Positions 32,901-44,345 of a DNA stretch of 64,000 bases are shown piece by piece (position 1 is the stretch's first letter; each line of letters starts with the position of its first letter). The notes below the pieces were generated by a model. That model made no database searches. It was not told where the DNA came from and was given only the letters and a program-made list of their open reading frames with translations. The stretch covers positions 24,110 to 88,109 of the forward strand of contig QNGE01003294.1 in assembly GCA_008508345.1 (NCBI GenBank), in the 5' to 3' direction. This stretch comes from Paragonimus westermani (Eukaryota; Platyhelminthes; Trematoda; Plagiorchiida; Troglotrematidae). Both the position numbers and the translations under genes were made by a program.

Positions 32901-33710
32901 GTAGCGGTTGATCTATTCTCGCATACAGACAAGTCATATCTACTTTTGGTGGACTATTTCAGCGACTTTTTTGAAATTGAGAAGTTAAATTCTACATCAG
33001 CCGAGGAGATAATCGGCAGGTTGAAAGCCCAATTCGCAAGATATGGCATTCCAGAGTGTGTGAGATCAGATGGTGGTCCACAATTTTCAGCACAACAGTT
33101 TGCGGAATTTGCCGAAAAATGGCGTTTTAAACACGAAGTCTCCAGTCCACACCACAGTCAGTCTAACGGTAAAGCGGAATCTGCTGTGAAGGAGGCAAAG
33201 AAAATAATGAAGAAATGTTCAACAGCCAAAGAAGACGCCTATCTGGCACTGCTAGAACACAGAAACACCCCGTCAGCAGATATAGATTTGAGTCCGGCTC
33301 AACGGCTCATGGGAAGAAGAACGAGAACGCGAATACCACTAGTTGAAGATCGTCTAGCCCTGCAAACTGTCACGTGGGACACCGTAAGAAAGCGATTGAA
33401 ACAACGAATGGAACGAGAAAGGCAAGTGTATGACAAAGGGGCTCATGAGCTACCAAGATTGGAAGAAGGAGATACTGTTTGGATTCAGCCATTCGGTATG
33501 GTCTCTGACAGATGGGCCCCAGGGATTGTGGAAGGACGAGATGGAGAGCGTTCTTGTGTGGTACGCACAAACCACGGGACACTAAGGAGGAACAGATTAC
33601 ACCTACGGAAACAGGAAACGACGAACACAAGTTCTGGAGCAGCTGAATTCAGTTCCACTGAAGAGAACGTGTTCGTTCTACGAAACCGAAGAATACCGAA
33701 GATTCTTTAA
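29961..33710 (+). CDS. gag-pol: Gag-Pol polyprotein, Ty3/gypsy, intact
   Basis: 1249 codons from the first ATG (29961); the frame is open upstream only to a TTG. Residues from that Met: Gag about 1-200; two zinc knuckles at 206-240 (C206, C209, H213, C220; C227, C230, H235, C239 or C240); aspartic protease DSGAG at 286; reverse transcriptase with FTKVDLSSAF (D500) and the catalytic box IADD (D562, D563); RNase H with D709 and TDHKPL (D771); integrase zinc finger H920, H923, C953, C956; integrase core D984, D1037, E1073 with the usual 35-residue D-E spacing. The C-terminus carries a basic post-core segment. The protein makes, copies and integrates its own RNA. Gag and Pol are fused without a frameshift or stop. 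The stop codon overlaps the polypurine tract. Confidence 0.95.
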   Translation: MAGLNLRPPPQMNMNEDEGLPERWKMWKLQFQDFRTLARLSSAEKEFQMAMFRHAIGEQAVRCINTFPYEADEDPEDWENVMKKLECYCLGFTNDTFERYKFNCRVQEPGESVDQFIQALRSMATTCGFCNCMHDKLIKDRLIIGMRNGNLTKRMLRDPQLTLKQCTDMCRSEEAADRKAEALKIHSTEDVNRVMVKEPRNPPAGCTFCGRTHGFKKEQCPAWRKICTKCGKANHFSVCCKSGPGVTKATQPRRYSVCAVGVNEPHQGIRSAEIELNGITINFQVDSGAGVNLVPRSCVPNEPLTNTNLVLQMWNGTTVTPTGKFTAILRNPNNDKRIEQVLFVVKENFPPLLGIEAIEALELVTFNWVHNVTSPLTNMCLKYSSVFDGTLGTFPGVCKLSIDSDAKPVVLPIRRLPLSVKETFEKELIRLTDLGVIQQVDEPTDWVSQVAIASKKSGELRICIDPKPLNAALRREYFRLPLLEDILPQLTGACFFTKVDLSSAFWHVKLDEQSSLLTTFGTPFGRFRWLRLPFGLKVSSEIFQKRLIQAIENLPGVMCIADDVLIHGRTKVEHDKNLELFLARCQRVGIKLKQEKIEYCTNEVTFHGHVLSREGIKPDPAKIGAIVNMEHPRDVKGIARFNGMINYLSRFLPCLAQIMEPIRLLTHKDTPWVWGEEQERAWKHIKQLIVKAPVLRYYDSRLPLVIQCDSSQNGIGAVLMQNGQPIDFRSRTMSSAETRYAQIEKELLAVVFAMEKFNDYTFGRKTIVQTDHKPLTTIVKKPLDKAPRRLQAMLVRLQKYNFEIGYTPGKNMVLADTLSRAPLATEEDNCTGYEQVHLTLAESDSRLPRIRQTFADDEEMEKLEEQIRNGWPDNARQVSEIIRPYFKVRDELTTENGLVFRGERLIIPRAARKLTMQEIHRSHLGVRSCTRRAKDTVYWPGMTSHIKDFVSTCMVCKQYGTRQPKEPMVCRSVPKRPWQHVAVDLFSHTDKSYLLLVDYFSDFFEIEKLNSTSAEEIIGRLKAQFARYGIPECVRSDGGPQFSAQQFAEFAEKWRFKHEVSSPHHSQSNGKAESAVKEAKKIMKKCSTAKEDAYLALLEHRNTPSADIDLSPAQRLMGRRTRTRIPLVEDRLALQTVTWDTVRKRLKQRMERERQVYDKGAHELPRLEEGDTVWIQPFGMVSDRWAPGIVEGRDGERSCVVRTNHGTLRRNRLHLRKQETTNTSSGAAEFSSTEENVFVLRNRRIPKIL

Positions 33711-33721
33711 AAAGGGAAGGA
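33709..33721 (+). promoter_or_regulatory. Polypurine tract for plus-strand priming
   Basis: AAAAAGGGAAGGA ends one base before the TG of the right LTR, the expected position. It begins inside the gag-pol stop codon. A short T follows as the first LTR base. Confidence 0.85.
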
Positions 33722-33878
33722 TGTGGTGGAGTGCAGCCAATCGTGTACGCCATATTTGCATTGGCCAATCAGATTGTTTGACATTGACCTATATCTATGG
33801 TATCGATACCAGACTAGATGAGATGTTGTGCGTGATGTAGTGACTACACATCTTGCTCTGAACCTGACTTGTTCTACA
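33722..33878 (+). repeat. 3' LTR of the intact gypsy
   Basis: Identical to the left LTR except for one transition at 33744. Confidence 0.95.
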
Positions 33879-33883
33879 CTCTA

Positions 33884-34429
33884 CAATGACTTACATACGC
33901 CCAAAAGTAACACGAGTATGAAAAAGTTTCCCTTAGCTATTGTAGACGGATTAGTTGTCAAGCTATCTGAAACAAAAGTGTTTCCAAAACCCAATATCAA
34001 AGTGCCCACTTTCCCATGCCCTTGAATCTCGATTCAAGACATCCGACGGCATTCTTCATGCAAGACAGCCCGTATCCGTGTAAGACACTTCCGATAGATC
34101 ACATTAATAACCTTATAGCGTAGTAAACGTAGATTAAACTTGTGTTAGTTGATTTGAAACCTGTGCCGTACACACGGACGATATTTGCCTGTTTAGAGCA
34201 ACCTCCGAATACCATGGTTCTAACCTCTATTCTGTGCTTTATTGATTGAACAAACCAGATCTACCACTTAATATTCGAAAGTGCTCGTTTGTCGTGAAGG
34301 AAGTCGGGTTCTTCAGTCGTTATTTCAGCTGTTAGTGCTCAACCTAATGAAGAGAATACACATGCTATTCTGAGGTGTCCCAAGTCACAAACTGTGGAAC
34401 GAACCAGTTTTCTAGAGTCTTTGCTCTTA
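33884..34429. other. No gene recognised
   Basis: Sequence between the intact gypsy and the decayed one. The last part may hold unrecognisable RT. Confidence 0.3.
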
Positions 34430-35740
34430 CTACCCAAGACATTTTGAATATTTCGCCACCATTTCTGACTTTTTGCCTAAATTAACCTGGTAAAGCGAAC
34501 TGTTCATTCTGAGTCTTGAGCAAGCGAAAGATTACTCCTCGCCTCACACAATGATTGCATCTACTCTTACATTGTCGAGTTTTGACAAACAGCACCCTAC
34601 TTTTGTACCGAAAGATGCCTCATGTCAGTTTGGGTGCCGCCCTACCGCAGGCTCAGAATTGAGAGAAAAAGGTAGCCATATATGCATCCCGTACACTGTA
34701 GATGGGAAGGAATTTCTAGCATGTGCTTCGGTTTGTGAAAAGTGACTCCAATTACTCGGATGCCGATTTTTGTGCACTGATCATGTATCTCCTACTACGC
34801 TTCACCGGTAATAAAGGTCAGAAACTTTCACGAGTTATTCAGTGGTACGCACGTTCATTTAACTGCATTTTTGAAGCCGGTCATGTCGCGGAAGAGCAGA
34901 ATCGGATAGCCAGTGCACTCTTTATCCGCTAATAGAAAATGCAGAGGTGAGAATGATTACAGCCCTAAGTGATGTTCATCCGGCATCCATAACTCTGAGA
35001 ACTATACGAAGTACTACAGAAGACGATTCGATTTTTACGAAAGTCTGCAAGCGTATCGACTTACTGACCCGATGCAAGTGACCTACAGCCTGAACCACCA
35101 TCATTTTTGCTGTGCAGAATGAGTTATCAACAGGTGATAACTGTATTATAAGAGATCTTCGCCTCGTAATACCACCTCTTATTGGAAATGTAATGGCTAC
35201 CGGACAAGAGGGACATCCCGGCATAGTAATGAAGAAAGCCGTGTTCACGAATACTGTCTGTGGCCGAGGTAGAACTCCAGTGTAGAAACGGCAGTCAGGG
35301 ACTGTCCCGCTGGTCAATCTTCGTCCAAACCTGCTAAACCGATCAAGGCGCCTACTCAACTCATCGAGTGACCCAGAGACCACGGGCAAAACTTTTGACT
35401 GATATGACGAGACTATTTGCAACTGCACTGTAGCATGAAAGGAACTTATACGTAGCTACATGTCTTTATACTGAATGACCTGAAATACCCAACGTGATGA
35501 GATAACTGCAGTGGTAATTGTCTAGCGGTTACAGTATCAGTCTGCTTGATTTAACCCTCCTGAGAAAATAGTAACCGATAATGGATCTTGATTCTGGAGG
35601 GTTGAGTTTGCACAGTCTTCGCTCAAGAGTGACATTCGACATGTGAAAACCCTGCCATACAATCCAGCAGCCAGTGGCATAAGTGGGTGAAATAGTCGCA
35701 CCTTAAAGTAATTTACACGAATAAACGCCTGTGGGGACGA
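34430..35740 (+). pseudogene. Ty3/gypsy pol remnant (RT end, RNase H, integrase)
   Basis: Plus-strand pieces in order: an RT connection segment FEYFATISDFLPKLT (about 34445-34490); an RNase H start LSSFDKQHPTFVPKDASCQF (34560-34630); RVIQWYARSF...GHVAEEQNR, the end of RNase H (34830-34910); AVQNELSTGDNCIIRDLRLVI and QEGHPGIVMKKAVF, the integrase zinc-binding region (35110-35250); and the core PEKIVTDNGS followed by DIRHVKTLPYNPAASGIS (35555-35685), the latter missing downstream catalytic sequence. Several in-frame stops show it is dead. It is a different lineage from the intact element next door, judged by sequence. Confidence 0.8.
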
Positions 35741-35938
35741 ACAGCGAGAATTAGGTTTGATCACTGCCTTGACGACATGTGATTAAACTATAAACGGCTA
35801 CAAGAAAAACGCTATCTCAGTTGATGCTTCGCGGGCGAATACGAACACGGCTCAGTACCACTCACATGCAACATGAAGAAGCGAAAGCCGATCAGAGGAT
35901 GAAGCGGGTGATCCAACAAGCCAGATAAGGACAACTAG

Positions 35939-36206
35939 TGTTGTGAGCCAAGATACGGACCACACTAGAATTGTTTATTCAGAAACTCAACAAAGGAGAT
36001 ATATGCTTCGACACTACCACGAACACAATCGTTTGCACGTAGCACTGATCCAAGGACGCCGCGGTTGCGGAATTTAAGTTCATATGCGGAAAACATTATT
36101 TCATGTCAGAGTACACTTTAGTGTTCCTCCTTGTACTTTTCTCCGATTACTCCAATACCCAAGTACGTGCCTCTGTGTGGATACTGACAAGTATTGTGGT
36201 GTGATC
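35939..36206 (-). mobile_element. Solo-LTR-like repeat, family L, diverged
   Basis: On the plus strand it starts TGTTGTGAGCCAAG with 'ctag' before it, and shows 'tttattcag' (AATAAA on the element strand) at about 35972. Alignment with other copies continues to about 36206, where it fades. The opposite end and TSD are not clear. Confidence 0.6.
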
Positions 36207-37642
36207 TTTCATCCAGCCACAACTTGCCCACCTGAAACATCTGTGGGTGTACAAGAAGTCCAGAAGCAATAAGGTGGTATTGATTTGTTTGTTGTTGAAG
36301 ACGTTTGTTCACTAGGTAGCTCCGGATTGCAGAATGGAAGGAGCTGGATACAAGGCGCTTGTAAGCAACCCATATTCGTCCGCAGCAGGTGAACGCCAGA
36401 GAAGTCACAACAGCCAGCAACACGAATCTACATCGATCAGGACGAACGCGTGATGTTGAGGAGCGTTACACTACTTCCGGGGCGGTTGGAGAAACGCAGA
36501 AGATTTGTCCCACCAGGGCCGTGTTTGTGTGTCTGTGCCTGATTACTGATTGGCTGGTCTACTAACTAAACAATCCTGTACACAGTTATGCGCTTATTAC
36601 ATCGGACTTTTGTGCTCTATGAATCGTGTGGCGACACCTCTGCGTTCACGATGACCATCCTTGGCTCTCTTCTTCTGACTTTGTTCGTGTATATGTTCCG
36701 CGTTGTTGCGTTGCGTGTTTGCTGCACAACTACATCAAATAAGTTTCGGCCGCGCTTTGAAGTAGAGTTCTAACAATATCCAGTTGGAAACAGTGAGTGC
36801 CATTCAGCAAGCACGGTTATCAAGGTTCGCGGGATACGTCAAAATTTAGGTCTGAAGGATACTTGAGTGAAATGAAATGATTGTATTTTTTCTTTCATGT
36901 CGTACTCAGTTTTTCTGATAGTGCTCAGGATCCCCTGGCACAATCTGTCCTCTCCGTAGGTGTCCTCGTGCTTCTTCAACAAAATGTCATACTGAATACG
37001 GGTTCGTAACCAAACTCCTCTATAAAGTTTGCCATCGTTCCAGCAACATTCCCAGCAATTCGTTTGTGCCAACAACCGAATTAAGAAGTTTCAAATTGTG
37101 TGCCTCGATTTCAGAGAGCTTTTGATGAGAAACTTCATGTAGCTTCTGGTTTTGCTACATCATCTGATGAAGTCGCTTGATCTCGTGTGTTAGCAATCCC
37201 CAATCAAACCGTCACTTGTTAGAGTTGACGGACACTTACTCCAAAGACAGAGTCGTCAGCAGTATGCCATCGGTTGACAATTTGGTCAAATGACAATATT
37301 AAGAAGAAATATTTAGCCGTCCTTTTTAAGTAGTACAAAGGCAAAGATGAAACTAAATTTTGAGCAGCCGGTAGTTTTAGACTAAATCTGCACAATCAGG
37401 GTGACTGTGAACGGTAAACAAACAAACCGGTTGAAAAGTAGAGCAAGGTTATATATGCAAAATACCCAGGTTTCTGGAGGTTTTCATTGTCCTGCATTAT
37501 CAATAGCTTTCGCATAGCAAAATCTCGGTCAAACAATGACACCATTTGTGCCACTGGACCCAGTTAACTGTCACCTCTCCTAAATTCTCGATCCACTACG
37601 TCTGGGACCCACGAGGATGTCAGCCCAGTGGACTAAACCGAT
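36207..37642. other. No gene recognised
   Basis: A 61-codon plus frame at 36588-36773 has one hydrophobic stretch. A local inverted repeat around 37125-37175 ('cttcatgtagc' / 'gctacatcatctgatgaag') is visible. No gene is supported. Confidence 0.3.
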
Positions 37643-37699
37643 TTACCAAGTTAACGTACTGGTAACAACTTCCATTTCCCTATTCCATTGTTTGTTCAC

Positions 37700-37961
37700 C
37701 TTACACACGACACCAGTCGACTGGAGTAACGGTAAGAGTCGCTGAATATGACGGGCGCATGGCCAGCTGATCCAACCACGTATGTCTGTGCATCTTCCAG
37801 GAACGAACAAGCGGACGTGCTCGACCATCATTACGAAGTTGTATCAGTGACCGATATACATCAAGGATCGTTAAAACAATAGGTACCATGACAGTCACGA
37901 CAAAATTGATAAGCGGCGTTAATTCCAGATAGATGGTTTCCCAGCCAACGCACATCCACAA
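37700..37961 (-). other. Weak candidate exon resembling a GPCR transmembrane segment
   Basis: A minus-strand frame of about 86 codons contains the hydrophobic run LINFVVTVMVPIVLTILDVY, then a basic stretch rich in Arg. It recalls TM5 and the third intracellular loop of peptide GPCRs, with a central Pro. It ends near GTGTAAGG, which could be a splice donor. No further receptor segments were found, so chance is quite possible. A palindrome begins right at its upstream end. Confidence 0.15.
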
Positions 37962-38031
37962 CTAAGTGGTACCCCCTCAGACTTGGTTTAACAGGTCCTG
38001 TTAAAACAAGTCTGAGGGGATACCACATAGT
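37961..38031. repeat. 71-nt near-perfect palindrome with a one-base loop
   Basis: The 35-nt left arm (37961-37995) and right arm (37997-38031) are reverse complements with three mismatches, separated by a single T. The centre reads aacagg-t-cctgtt. Such a structure can form a cruciform or a long RNA hairpin. Confidence 0.9.
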
Positions 38032-41000
38032 TCACAAACTGTGTTTGCCAAGCTAGTCTGTGTTGAGAATGGCAAACTCTCCTGTTCGTCCATTACCCTA
38101 AAGGTAGATGCTGGGCTGCTGAATGGATGCCACGCACAAGATACACTCCACATTTCCGTTTTAGTTCAACTACTGAGTACCTGGATGGCTTAGGTCGACT
38201 TTGAAGAGATTCCAATAAGAACAATCAAGATGCGGGTTTAATTCAACCCGGCAACAGACTCTACACATCTAAATTTTCTGCGTGCTACTATTTGGACTAT
38301 ATAGTCACGCAAAGTGCATGGAGGCCATTTTAATCGAACACCCCAGTTGAATAACTTAATTCGTGACATTTTTTCCGAACGACTGTTTGAGGTAAATTGT
38401 GGGGCAGGCAGAGTTTTACGACTAGTTTGTCCATTGACTGTTGCTTGAAGCGGTGTCATGCACATGTGACGTAATCTTTTCGTTCTCAATTGAGACAGGT
38501 CACCCGCAAAACAAGTAACTCCAGTGATCATCATTCCAGATGTGTCTTTTTAAGCATTTCCGGCTTCATGAAGCAACTCCAAAATATTCCCTTAAGTAAA
38601 AAATCGATTAGCCGATTTGGACTTCAGAACATACCAGAACTCGATCAATAAAATTCCCTACCTTCGAGAACTCAATCATTGCAAACCTCCGACACTTTTG
38701 AAGTTGGAAATATGTGCAACTTTTACTAGACAGATTTCTGTTTATCAAATTACGCTCCACTGATATTATTATTATCATTCTATACTTAGCAGCATAGAGC
38801 GTTTGATGACCAGGGCACCTGGTTCAATATCAGATGACGCCGACCGTGGTGTTGGGATACTTCTTGAGCTGGACCAAACAAAACGAGCTTTGGCTCATGC
38901 CTGCAAAAATAATCGATCCATCGAACCAGAAATCCACATGACGCTCTCACCTGTACATATAATCTGCTCCGTTGAATTTAGTTATATTTTTGAATAGCTT
39001 CAGGAATCACATTTTGAATAGGTCTAGCTTATCGGTCTAATATTTTAATCGGGTTGGTCAAAGTCCATGAGGTGGGATTCCCTCCCTGTACAAGAATTAG
39101 GTGAAGAATGCCCCAGAATTACTGAACCTGATGTACATGACGATGAAGTGGCTGAAAATACTTTAATTACTTTCATCCCCCACAAGAGTCCTGATAAGAC
39201 CTGAGTATTAATCATCAGCACGTGGGTGTTTCGTGCCCTCCATTTACAAGAAACATTGGCAACAGTAAAACACGTTTGTGCTCCCCGGGAATCGCTTCTG
39301 GGTTTTAGGCAAGCACTGCATTCATACACAAAGTGAACACATCTAAACGAGTTGAGCACAACTTTCCCACTAAGGTAAACCATGACGAGCAACCCCAATG
39401 AAACAGTATGTTACACCCGAGTTTTGTTCTTGTCAGAACTCAGGAATACCGCACATGATTACCCCAATTGAAAACTGAACTGTAGCCCACGTGCTCGTGA
39501 AGCGAACATGTTCCCCAATGCATCACTGACCTCAGTCTGGGAGTGGTCGAAATACTTCGCTCACATATATACAGACAACTTCTGTGAGTATGTAGGCACC
39601 CTCAGGTACATGAATAGTAACTTGTCTAAAAAAACAAAAAAATGCATTGCTCTCAAAGATCTGTTGCATTCGACAGTCTTGGGTGGAACATATTTTTTAG
39701 ACCATACAATGGACACAAAGAGTGTTTCGAGCAATCTAACTCCACTGCGATCGTTCAAAACGTAGCCGTGCCATGCCCCCGTACTGCATGTCTCCCTCTG
39801 CTCAACTGTGTCAATTGAAAATCATGAAAAAGTCATTGAGAAGTTTTTGTCTTTACAGTCTTTGGAGTGAACTATCTCAATAGACTAGTTTGGTCTGATC
39901 ATGGATATCTTTCTTTCAGCTATGTCCACCCCTCGAGTGAGATACTGCGATGCTCGGAATTAGGGACTTCGAATAGCCTTAGAAGTCGTACTTGAATTGA
40001 AACCTCCCACGCAAGTAATAAGAAGACCTGGTACTGGTAGCAGTAAGCAGTTGTTATTCATGAGTTGGGACGCCAAATTTATGGATGTACAACACTATGA
40101 AAGAAATCACAGTCTATCATTGGCTGATCGTATTAGCACATGCAGTCATAAACTTTGTGTTAATTGGTGGAATGAGCAACAGACAAACTGGCGAATAACG
40201 GAAGGCACAACACTGAGAACGTTCGTCCAATGCTGATGTATCTTTAACGCGATATTTGGATTGGCCGTTTGTCAGATCTTCCGTTGTGTCGGGGTTTGGA
40301 TAAGTGGTGAATTGAGTAGATTTTCACCACAGATACCTTTCACTATGAACGGATTCCTCTTATTTGATCTAGATAAAAAGACACGCTGTTCATTTGCTTG
40401 ACATAAGGATGGTTGCAGTCAAGCAGGAAAATCGAAGACCCAATATGTATCACTTTTGCAAGTTAAGCTATTGGTTCATAAATCAGATTGCGTGTATGAC
40501 TGAAAACAACGATAGGTACATCATGAAATTTTTCAACAGAGCAGCACACAGCCAAATAAGTAAGCCTGTCCAGAAAATGTCGAAAAATGTAACAGTGTGG
40601 CGGGCCAAGGCTCCACGCTGAAACCTAGTTGGTTCATTGTCTCCTCATACCGGTAGGTGGTTGTAGAGATCCAAGAATATGTAGTATTGGGGCAACCGCT
40701 GAAGTGCAGTACAGCACACTGAAACACGTTTACACAATCCCCCTTTGGAAAGCACCTCTAGATGTGTTGTGTACTTGTTAGAGCACATCAGTAGTATATA
40801 TTCTTTTCCCACCGGATTTCAATGCTGGCCAGCCTTTTCGTGAGGCGATCTGTAGACAACAGCGTAACTGACCTCACATTAGTGGTGATCGAAGCGCCAC
40901 TTTTAAATTGTCCGCCACATTCGCTTGTGAAAGATGCACCGGTATTCCGATCGTTTCTAGTGGACAGTCACTAACCGTTCAGGTAGAATGTGAAAACTGT

Positions 41001-42409
41001 AATCAAATGTGAGTAGCTTTCAAATTATGACAGGCGTTTATTGTTAGTTTTGAGCCCAAGATAAGTGAAATGATAAAAACAATGACCACTCTGACGGGGT
41101 TTTGGCAGGAACCTCGTGCGTGATCTGGCATGTAACGGAATATCAAACATGCTGAGATGCGAAAGTATCAGTACCGAAGTTTACCATTCGTACCGAGACT
41201 ACTATCAAATATTTGATTTCGTGAAAGCACAGGAAAATGCCTTCTCATTTATGCATATATACACAACTTACAAAGTACGAACTGAAACTTAGCAAAACTG
41301 ATTACCCTAGTGATAACAGGCTTGCTCAATTTCTAATGTTGGTTCATCTGATTTCAGAACCACACACCTTATCCCAATCTACCCATATTTTCTAGAGAGT
41401 AACTCAGTATGTTTTTTTCTTTTTTCCACATTCCTGTTGCTTCTGTCGCTCTTATTAAGTTCAGTCAGTTGGTTCCGTTCGCCTGCCAATCGTTGGTGTC
41501 AAACATCCCTCGATCAACTGACTGTTCAGTGATGAATTCACTCATAACATTCTGGTTTGTACAATCAACCAAAAACAACTTGATGATGTGCAATTTTATG
41601 CTGACCATCTGCAACGACTACCTCTGCTCCAATTTGCACTCGGATAAACAGACTAACTGCAAAATACTCAAACAGTAAGATGGGTATCCCCCCAAGAATT
41701 CCCGCGACCCCTAAAGAAGAATAAGCTGAAGCGGATCAACACTAACTTCAGACGTATTGCGACTGCTCACATGGAAACGACACAATGTGACCGTTGAACT
41801 AGTTCAAAATACACCGTTATCTTCTGCTCATAATCAAAAGCTTGCTACCATTCTGGCTTTCCGTGTTTATATTACTTTGTTAAACAATACTCGGGCGTAC
41901 GAACCGAGCTAATATCAACCGCTTCAACAGGTCGCCTAAGAAGCGTGCTGAAGAAACCATTTCAATGGATCCAATTAGTATATACTGAGCTTTTCTTTGG
42001 CACAGCTGAATACACTGCAATTAGGAGAGTTAATATTGAATTTTCATTGAAAAATACAATCATACAAGCCTAATATTATTTATGTTGAAGATAGGTTTCG
42101 ATTGACCTTCCGCCAACAACTAAGAACCTACGCTGGCTTAAAACCAAACTCTGATATAGCTCGTGGGTTCATCATGAATCCAGCGTGCTATCACAAGGCA
42201 GCACCTGCGATCGAACAGGACATCTTCAACTTTTTTTTACAATCGTATACAGTTAACCAGATAACGTATAAGTCTCTTACAATTTGCGAATCGTTACCAC
42301 TTCAAACCAATGTCGAAAATTAGAATCAAAACAAAAAGTATTAAGGTATATTCTGTTTACGAGCCCGTTGAAGTTGTTGGCGACTAGACATCAACCTTGT
42401 CAGTGAGTT
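38032..42409. other. No gene recognised
   Basis: About 4.4 kb with no identifiable element. The longest frame is 117 codons on the minus strand (39045-39398), Cys- and Ser-rich, of unknown nature. A 98-codon minus frame at 38238-38534 is also unrecognised. Confidence 0.3.
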
Positions 42410-42625
42410 ATGGCATTACTTACAACTTCAGTCATTGTCCACGAGCGTCCTGCTATACGAGATGATTTGTGTGAGTTCGTTGAAACGAGCTACATTACTT
42501 TAACTCTTCTTACTACCATTCTAAGGGATATTGTGCTACTGTACACTGGAAACGTCAGTTTCTGCTTTCTCGATAGGTTCTACCGCAAAATAAATGGGAT
42601 AGCTATTGGAAGTTCATTATGACCC
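42410..42625 (+). pseudogene. Penelope-like RT palm fragment
   Basis: The plus-strand frame ends NVSFCFLDRFYRKINGIAIGSSL, the PLE motif that normally reads 'F.F....Y.Q..G.AMGSPLGP'. It stops right at the conserved Ser, where a break removes the following Pro-Leu-Gly-Pro. Confidence 0.6.
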
Positions 42626-44211
42626 ATTTGAGCGGAATTTTCAGATTGAAGAATGGGCGACGGTTAATTGCAGACTTAACTGGTTTGCCATGTTGTAAAC
42701 GTCAAGCCGTAACACGCTAATATTCGGTCGTCTCAAACACCGAGGGATAATTTCACGTTATCTCTTACGTATGTGACCTCAATTAGTGCGTCTGACTCAA
42801 CACGTTTCTATCGCGCTCGGCAGGCTGACTGACAAAGATCAAACGTTTATTGATCGACTGGAATGTGGAAGAGATTGGCGAATCTTGGTTTCAGTTCGAG
42901 AAATTTCTTGGAACAATCCAGTGCGCAGGATGAACGATTCAGTGACAACACGAACTTACCGATGATGGTTGTTCAGTCCATACACGGGCCGTTAATAAGT
43001 CAGTCGAAAGGAGTATGTTGGTCTGCTACACTCACACCGTCAATGGTTGGAACTAGGTCCTTCTGTAACAACTAGTAAGTACATCTTCCTGTCAGAAAGG
43101 TGAATTATAATGCATCGGCCTGTCGATGTATTTTTGCACAGGTGCTCAAGCCGTCTCTCGCTAGTGACTACTCAGTTGATCACTTGAAATCAATCCCACA
43201 AAAAATCATCGGGATGACCTCGACTGAATGAACAGATCGTTTATGAACAACGTATAAATGAGCAGTGAAGCAACTCAGCAGTATTAAACGATAAAGGTAA
43301 CATCAATCATTTCCGGGAAAAACGGTCGCGGAATTTCTGGTCTCTGTCGATCGGTATGTCCAGTAAAATGAAAGTGTGTCGTATCGGCCGAACTAACGCA
43401 GATGGTACACAGAATAAGGTGAGAAATTATGACTGGATGAATGAACGTTAATCATAAAAGGTCGCGCAGAAAAGTGAGGCCGAGAGCCCCATCGCGAAAA
43501 CAAATCGCTTGGGAACTTCGTCAGTGTAAACAAGTAAGAATGTAGCAAGTCTGAATGACGGTAAGATGAGCCAACTTCAATTTACATGACGAATCTGCAC
43601 AGACACATAGCTAAAAATCGTACTGCTCACATTTCTACCTGTGTTCTCGATATTTCGTCCTCAGGTAGATACAAAGCCAGAAGGGTGATACAGTGCAACC
43701 GATAGGAACAATCCCAAACAAGCAAATCACAGACTAAACAACAAGGCTGTTTCAAGGCCATTCCTGGAACACAACCATCATTGGCCGGGGCGCGGTGAAA
43801 CACGAGCGGTCGATAGCGCCATCTTCACTCACCTGGCTGAAAGTTAGCACCAGGTGAACACCGATCGACACCGTCAAGTGGCGCGGTGTGTGCCATCCGG
43901 ATGATGAACGCTCCACACTTATGAATTTATCGGATTCTACCCAGTATTCTGAAATCAAAAGCACATGCCCTAGCCTTAAATCGATTGAGACGATGGCTGG
44001 GTAGTGCGATCCAGCTAATTAACCAGCGTGACGTGAAGCGACGGAAAGAACGTCACATTACCCGATGATCAACTGTATACCTGGGTTTCCCACCTAAAGC
44101 CTGATCTATATGTCAATCAAGCTCTACCGTCGTATGCAAACGTACTGACCTGAAAATTAATTACCCATATATTTATTCTCAATGTTGCTATGGCATCATA
44201 GCACTGCCATA
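42626..44211. other. No gene recognised
   Basis: Short frames only. Confidence 0.3.
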
Positions 44212-44345
44212 CTAGACACTAGAACACACCAGTAACTTGACAAGAACCGTAATCATGTCAACCGATGAAGTGTTGAAGATATCATACATGAAATCCACGT
44301 ACCGCTTTGAGTAAAGGGGTCGGAGTGTGGTGGGTCTGTCAGCTT
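44212..44345 (-). pseudogene. Penelope-like RT active-site fragment
   Basis: The minus-strand frame has SKRYVDFMYDIFNTSSVDMITVL in two parts: SKRYVD, then FMY, then DIF. PLE RTs have YVDD-I-F here, so three residues appear inserted between the catalytic aspartates. The frame stops at the end of the fragment. Confidence 0.55.

Larger units (their letters stand above)
29760..33878 (+). mobile_element. Complete Ty3/gypsy LTR retrotransposon
   Basis: A 4119-bp element with 157-bp LTRs (29760-29916, 33722-33878) that differ only at offset 22 (C at 29782, T at 33744). A TGG-initiated primer-binding region immediately follows the left LTR, a single Gag-Pol frame spans the interior, and a purine tract abuts the right LTR. 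The flanks gtcta (29755-29759) and ctcta (33879-33883) are a 5-bp TSD with one mismatch. No env-like frame is present. One LTR difference in 157 bp and an unbroken frame indicate a recent insertion. Lineage cannot be fixed by eye; short LTRs and a fused Gag-Pol recall Mag-like elements, which is inference. Confidence 0.95.

Noticed and set aside
37125..37175. Hammerhead-like 'ctgatgaag' near a local inverted repeat
   Set aside because: GAAA is not placed after a stem II, and the pairing does not match hammerhead topology.
39045..39398. 117-codon Cys-rich protein on the minus strand
   Set aside because: Cysteine spacing fits no family I know, and there is no repeat of the pattern.
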